From Pinus tabuliformis (lineage: Eukaryota > Streptophyta > Pinopsida > Pinales > Pinaceae), in NCBI GenBank assembly GCA_031772625.1, contig CM062811.1:643326820-643390819 (forward strand): a stretch of DNA of 64,000 nucleotides, read 5' to 3'. Of this stretch, positions 58,016-64,000 are shown in pieces. The translations under genes and the position numbers were made by a program. The first letter of the stretch is position 1. Every line of letters begins with the position of its first letter. The notes under the pieces were generated by a model, which did no database searches, was not told the DNA's origin, and saw only the letters and a list, made by a program, of their open reading frames with translations.

Positions 58016-58985
58016 CTCCTATTCTTGAATGCCTCTAACATTCTTCACATCTTCCCACCAAATGTTTTCTTTACCTTTAAGACTAAATGTGGCTATCCTT
58101 GCCTTCATGTTCTTTGCGTAATCATTCAATCTGAAAAACTTATTCATCCCAAGAAACTAAGATTTTGCATCCTATGACTTCTTCATTTCTCCATCAAATG
58201 TGGGTGGCTTTTATTTCTCGAACTCTTATGGAAAATATTGCTTCTCACTCCTCCTATATGGGTGGCGATGGCGATGACCATACTATCTCGCTGAACCATA
58301 ACTAGGATATAACCCATGATCACTGCCCCTTCGGTCAATTGTATCAAAAAATATGTCATCTCTGATTGTATCCTCTCTATCCAACCTTTGTCATGATCGA
58401 GACTTGTTGCCATATGTCCCATTGGTCATTTCCTCTTGTCCATGACTGATCCTAAGTTGTTCCTATTTGATCCTAAGTGGTCCCTATCTCTGCAAATCTG
58501 ATAAACTTTGAAGAATCACTGCATTGACCTCTACTTGCTTCACCTGTTCCCTAGAAATTTTTTCCTGTGACTGAATGATCCTATCATTATCTTCCTTACA
58601 ACTCCTAATTTCTGCTTTCAAACTACTCAATGTATATTCTATGTGAGGGGAGTATTCATCACCATTCTACTCATCTGATCTAAAAGGAGAATCATGTGAA
58701 TTATAGTCCACCATTTTCCTTATCATATTTGATCTTCTTCATGCAAACATACTATGTCAGATAAACCAAATATAAACATAATCAACATACCTCAGTGAAG
58801 TTCAGGGGAGGCTATCTTGTCTGCAAAACCAATCCATATTAGCTCCCAACAACAACATCATCAACTTTTACATGACAACAAAAATGCAACAATGACCATC
58901 ACCATGCATACATAACAAGCACATATACAACCAACATGCATGCATGACAAACACATTCTTCCCATCAAGTCCAAGTATTGAACTA

Positions 58986-58998
58986 GGTTTTGATACCA
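58986..58998 (-). other. primer-binding site of element F
   Basis: TGGTATCAAAACC on the minus strand, three bases inside the LTR edge. It matches the initiator-tRNA-Met type (TGGTATCA) used by many plant LTR elements. Confidence 0.75.
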
Positions 58999-59001
58999 CT
59001 C

Positions 59002-61027
59002 TGTAACCACCCCTCCCATATCTACCCATTTTCACCGTCCTGTCAGGGTAAACATGAGAGGAGGAGCTACTATGACATGACTCAAACTCTTAGGTACACT
59101 TAAGGAAGTGGAATCGAAAAACTAAAACTTTATTGACCTTCCTTAGAAGCTACAGGACCCACAGGAACTGAACAACCACTCCAAGTGCCCAACCCTTGAG
59201 CTAACTTTTTTTTAGTGATCTGGACTCCCATTCATTTGCATAACAAGGCAAGCTAGTGATTGTAACCCTCCAGTCACATGGATAACCCTACCTCCCAACG
59301 ACTGCAATATAGAATTCTCAGTTATGTGCATGCGACCCTGGAATTTGAGCCACTTTTTCAGGGCTATGATCCATACCTCTACCTAAAACTTGATATAAAT
59401 TTCTAGAATGATGAATGACACAAGGACCGTTAATGCAAAACTTAGTCAAGAACTTGACCTAACCAAGCCTAACCATAAGAGACATTTCATCAAACACATT
59501 GTGAACATGTAATCTACAGGTCATAAATGCATATTTGACAATAGGAGTCTCATACTTATCTGAAAATTATTAAGAAGGGTTGATTCCCTCTCATAATAGT
59601 TGGAAAAACTTCTATTAGGTAATGCATTCAATAACCATTCATTTACCTCACAAAGCATGTTAAGATCCATATCTAGAATCTGTGATGAAATCATGCTTAT
59701 AACCAGCATATAACTAGAATAATAACAATGATTAAACAACCATCAAAGTCACATAATATCAAGTATAGATACTCATGAAATACAAGAGGAAAAGAGTTTT
59801 TATTCACATATGAAAATACAACCGAGTTAGGGACTTCCATGTACCACTTTACCATAGACTGGGCTGAGCCAAATCTCTATTTTAGTTAATCACCCTTGTG
59901 CCATATTCCAAGCATGAATGTGGGATCTCATGGAATAAACGAAGAAAAACAAAACCAAGGCTTCTAGAGGCCAAACCACTTCAACACTCAACCATTCATT
60001 CTACCTCATGGTCAGACATCATTAAAAATCACCAGATCAGTCTCTACCCAAGTAATTCAGGGCTCCAAAGTGCTTGTTCCAACCCGACTCTAGGACTAGT
60101 AACTCAACCCACAACTGCCACAGGGCTTCAGAGTGTTTGTCCAACCAAGGCTCCAAGACTAGTAACTCAGCCCACCAAGGGCTCCATAATGTTTTTCCAA
60201 CCAAGGCTTATAGTACTAGTAACTCAACCCAAGTTGTTCAAGGGCTTCCAAAACGTTTGTCCAACCAAGGCTCCAGGAACTAGTAACTCAACCCACAACC
60301 ATAAGGAGCATGAACACCAATCAGAACACAAATGGGAAACCCACAACACCATGACTATCCAAGAAATAACAAGGCTAGGCAAAACCATTATCAATCCAGG
60401 CAATCCTCCATGTCAATGAAAACTCATAACCAAGAAACCACATGCATGCCAAAACTAGCAAGGAAAGCATACATGCAACTCGATACCTGCAAAGCAATCC
60501 CATTGTAGCTATTAATCATGATGTCCTCTCGTACTTTCTTGTTTTTCCTTTCCCTTCTTTATCCAAATCCAAAGTATGCCACAATGCTCCAAGAAACTCT
60601 AAGTGTGCAAGAGTATGAGAGAGAGAGAATAGAGAGAGAGCCCTAAGCTAAAACTGACAAAAGGTTGTGCTAACAAAATCCCAACCAGCAAAAGTTGTGA
60701 ATTGATTCTCATAAGCCTTTTTATCATTGAGGCCTCTATTTTCTTCATTTTCCTTCATTTTTCCTTCAGTTTTCCTCACATGCAATTATGTGACCTTTCA
60801 CCTTCCTTTTCTCATATTTGTCCATTATTTTCATAAATAAATGCCAATTAATGTCACTTTTTCTTTGCCAATGTCTTTGTCAATTTTCATAGCCATTTAT
60901 TAATCACAAGTGATCATCATCACTATGTTTTTGCCCAACATTCAGCTTGAAATACATGTCCCATGACCTTGGTCTTATTTTTCTTTTATTAATTTTATTA
61001 CATGAATATTTAATCAGGGTTGTTACA
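59002..61027 (-). repeat. 5' LTR of element F
   Basis: TGTAACCACC to GGTTGTTACA, the same length as the left LTR. It carries the same internal 65-bp repeat array. Confidence 0.9.
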
Positions 61028-63474
61028 ACAATTAGCAAAAATATGTTTAAGAAAACTTCTGAAAAATATAGTTTTATAACATTTTCAAAAAAATAAGAGG
61101 AAAAATAAAAATTAATAAATATGAAGTAAAATTAACAATTAACTTTATTTATAAGATATCTCAAATCTATCCGTAATCCAATTAAATTTGAATATTTTTA
61201 TATATGTTTGTTCACTTAATTAATATTATTGTTCAAATTCAACATTATATGAGAAAAAGTTTCCTCTCTCACATTCTCCATGTCTTTTCTTCTTCTTTCA
61301 AAACCAACCCCTTCCCTCTCACCACTATAGGGCGGGGAGAGATTTATTTTATGGAGAGTTTAGTTTGATGTGCCAATTAATAGTTTATTGATGATTAGGG
61401 TAGATATTGTCTAATAATGATTGTTAGGAGTTAAAATTCGTTGTATTGTTTTCGTTAATGTCTGTATGTTTTGCTTTTAAATAGTTGTGTATACAATTGA
61501 GCTTAACACATTAAAGTACACTAAGAAAGTTAGCATATCTCAAAACAATTGTTAAATCACGTTCAATTTATAAGTGGTTGTTATGTTTCCTCATGATTAA
61601 AGGCTCTTTTAAATGAAAAGTTGTAATAAGGGGTTGCATTATGTTGAAATCGTTCAATTTTCGCACTTGCAATTATTCATTTAAGTCATTAATATAAAAA
61701 TAAAGATATATAATAATTTGTCGTTTCAATTGTTAGCAATATATATGGAATTGAGATGTAAATCAAGCAAATGATGAGGCCTATGAGAAAGAGTCCTCTC
61801 TTTTAAGTTTATGTAATAGAGACAACATAATAAGACAATTTACTAATCAACCAATGATAATATGAGTTTAAGATTTAAGCATGGCATGGATTTGGCTTAG
61901 TACTAGTTTTCAAAGAAACCTACTTAGCCATTATTTATGTTTATAAATTCAATGAGTAATGAATGTTTAATTTTTTTTTGTTATGTTTAATTTTATAAGC
62001 TTTTTCAGTTGGATGCCTTGTAAAGAGTAATTGTCACATTCTTTATTTCAATCCTTGAGGGGATTTAAGGATTTATAATGTAAAAAATGTTAGGGTACAT
62101 ATATGGATGGAAAAACATATTTCTCTTTACTTATTGAGAGTTCATTGCATACATATTACATTATAGGATAAAGCATGTATTTAGAAAAACATAGGGGAAC
62201 TTCTACCCCAAGCTCGCATACTAGATGAATACATTGAAGGATGCATAAAAAAGACAAAAAGAAGTAATTGCAATGATGTGTTGAATAAGAGAAATTGTGT
62301 TTTAGAGAAAAGGAAACTCTAGAAGAGTGTAAATAGAATATGGATGAATGACTAAAAGACAACAATAATATAAAGGTCAAAGACAAAATTTAACCCATCA
62401 ATGAGGTCACAAACAATGAGAGAGTCATTAATAGAAATAGCTTGTCCATTGCATAGAGAAAAGTCATCAATAGTGATATTTGTTAATGGAGATAGGCTGT
62501 GGACAATGAGAGTCATTGATAATGAAGAGAGGAATTGTTGGTAGACATATATCGTTGATTAAAAATGGATTACTCATTGAAAAGAAGAGGTCATTGATAA
62601 TCAAGGGATAGATCATCACTAATGGTGAGGAGTTTGTAGAAAATGGAAATGTAAAGAAGGAATATGACGATGATGCTAAAAAGGTCAATGATAATGATGG
62701 CATAGAGGATGTTGATGGCAATAATATGGTGTAGATTAGCACTGATGACAAAGAGATAGATGAAGATGACATAAAAAGTCTCAATGAAAATGAAAAATAT
62801 TTTGTGGAAAATGGTGACAAAAGCAATCTTGATGATAACAACAAAGATGTTGTCGACAACATCAACAAAGAATACAAAAGACAAACAAAAAAAGTTGATA
62901 TATATGGAGAAGAAGAGAAATCTAAAAATGGATGATGAAAGGAAAAGACATAACAAAGTCGGCGTGCACATGGCAACCAAACATGAGATGCATTGCCATT
63001 ACGACTCTATACTCACTAGAGAAGATAAAGGGTTGTGGAAAAAGATCAAAGGCCATAAAGAAGATAAAGAAAAAAGATAGCAAGAGGATAACTCGAAGGA
63101 AACTATGTGAGATTGGGTTGTTATCCAAATGGAGAGATGAAAAACAATGTTAACCAAGAAGGGACAAATATAGAGTTGAACCATATGGGAAGTTGGTGTA
63201 GGTGGATATATGAAAGACAAAGTTAACCTAAATGGGAAGTTGGCCAGATGGAGAGATGAAGGATTAAAAGAGAAAAGGGTTGAGAGCCATCACATTTCCT
63301 ACCAAAGTTTAAATGTGCTTAGTCATGCTATAATAAAGTTGTTAAGTAGTGCTCAAAGCTAGATCACTAAGGTTTGTAGAAGTAGATGTAGTTTTTAATG
63401 TATATGTTATTGATGAGAATGAGTAGGTGATTCCCTTATGATTCATTATTTAGTCCCTTTTCACTCTATCATGG
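61028..63474. other. AT-rich stretch without supported gene
   Basis: No recognisable protein, RNA gene or terminal repeat. 62400-62880 is low-complexity sequence rich in GATAATGATG and ATTGATAATG words; open frames on the minus strand there (62467-62980) are composition artefacts. Confidence 0.5.
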
Positions 63475-63797
63475 ATATGAGATGTTTTTGTTTATGTGCA
63501 TATTTCCTTATATTGGTGTTTTCTAATAGAAGAGCTTGATAGAAAGGCCGGATATGTCTATACTCCTAATGCAAGTCCCTAGAAAGGGCCCATTGCACTC
63601 ACTTGTATCAAAAGATATATTAGAAACTTTTTACTAATATGAGATGTTTTTTATTTATGTGCATATTTCCTTATATTGGTTGTTTCTAATAGAATAGCTT
63701 GATAGAAAGGCAATATATGTTTGTATTCCTAATGCAAGTCCCTAGAAAGGGCCTATTACAGTCACTTGTATCAAAAGATATATTGGAAACTTTCCAC
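63475..63797. repeat. 162-bp tandem duplication
   Basis: 63475-63636 and 63637-63797 share ATATGAGATGTTTTT, GTGCATATTTCCTTATATTGG, CTAATGCAAGTCCCTAGAAA and CACTTGTATCAAAAGATATA with about ten differences. No function is seen. The last 200 bases of the window hold nothing I can support. Confidence 0.85.
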
Positions 63798-64000
63798 TAA
63801 AAACATGAAAAGCCTCTAGATTAGAACCAAAAGAAGAAATATCCTAGTAATAGAGACCCCATCTCAACCACTAGATATAAATAATTTCCAAAAAAATCAC
63901 CCATTTAGGATAGTATTATCCAAAATAATGAGCTTCTTGATAAATGTGTGTTGGGACCTAACTAATGGAAGATAACTAATTAGCTTTTGGAAAAGCAAGT

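Larger units (their letters stand above)
51840..61027 (-). mobile_element. Ty3 LTR retrotransposon F, full length but old (fossil)
   Basis: Two LTRs of exactly 2026 bp (51840-53865 and 59002-61027) flank a 5.1 kb minus-strand gag-pol region. The LTRs differ by more than 10 percent where I compared them by eye, so it is much older than element C. Order from the right: initiator-tRNA-Met-type primer site, gag, protease, RT, RNase H, integrase, polypurine tract. Coding has about ten or more breaks. RT and integrase resemble chromoviruses (Tekay/Del-like); I could not confirm a chromodomain. Confidence 0.9.

Noticed and set aside
62467-62980. Minus-strand frames rich in Ser, Phe and Ile
   Set aside because: Low-complexity DNA gives open frames by composition. 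No motif, start context or neighbouring gene supports them.

Overview
This window looks like plant nuclear DNA from a large, transposon-packed genome. Evidence: Ty3 LTR elements with plant Tat-type (FLDGFSGYNQ) and chromovirus-type polymerases, Ty1/copia remnants with initiator-tRNA-Met primer sites, GT-AG introns of 87-126 bp, and no bacterial-style operons. A conifer, fern or similar large-genome plant fits, but that is inference. I see no convincing ordinary host gene, tRNA or rRNA.

Layout. 1-15860: a minus-strand Tat-like Ty3 element (A; gag/protease at 122-1690, leader 13625-14800, primer site and 5' LTR at 14801-15860) whose other end lies outside the window. It is split by a younger minus-strand Ty3/Tat-like element (C, 2232-13619) with two 2.1 kb LTRs and a clean AGTTC target duplication. 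15861-19890: copia LTR and primer-site remnant, a weak hAT-like tail and a 740-bp tandem duplication. 19891-29490: two fragments of the same Tat-like family, head to head (B on minus with its 5' LTR, D on plus with gag-protease-RT). 30494-34985: the 3' part of a minus-strand chromovirus-like Ty3 element (E) with its 3' LTR. 34986-36572: unassigned DNA with GCGCTACGAAA hairpins.

36573-47756 is the most interesting part. It is a DNA-transposon-like unit of about 11.2 kb bounded by an inverted repeat. It holds two divergent, intron-containing genes. The minus-strand gene (six exons, 41009-37422) joins a ParB-like domain to a permuted, beta-class DNA amino-methyltransferase with a textbook FSGSGTT motif I. 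The plus-strand gene (43279-47044) carries about twelve 29-residue acidic repeats, a Cys-rich region, a DUF7869-like RNase-H-fold transposase core (DGMDQ, LDNTCRENKN, GHTHDHIDQ) and a basic tail. Between the two lies a GC-rich, palindrome-filled island of about 1.4 kb (41143-42545). Both genes have a few in-frame stops but intact splice sites, so this copy is recently dead. A working reading is a transposon that encoded its own DNA methyltransferase, perhaps to mark or protect its DNA.

47757-48512 is a copia RNase H and 3' LTR remnant abutting the right inverted repeat. 48792-49047 is a 256-bp MITE with a 9-bp target duplication (Mutator-like). 51840-61027 is a complete-length but old minus-strand Ty3 element (F) with two 2026-bp LTRs. 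61028-64000 is AT-rich with a 162-bp tandem duplication and no gene I can support.
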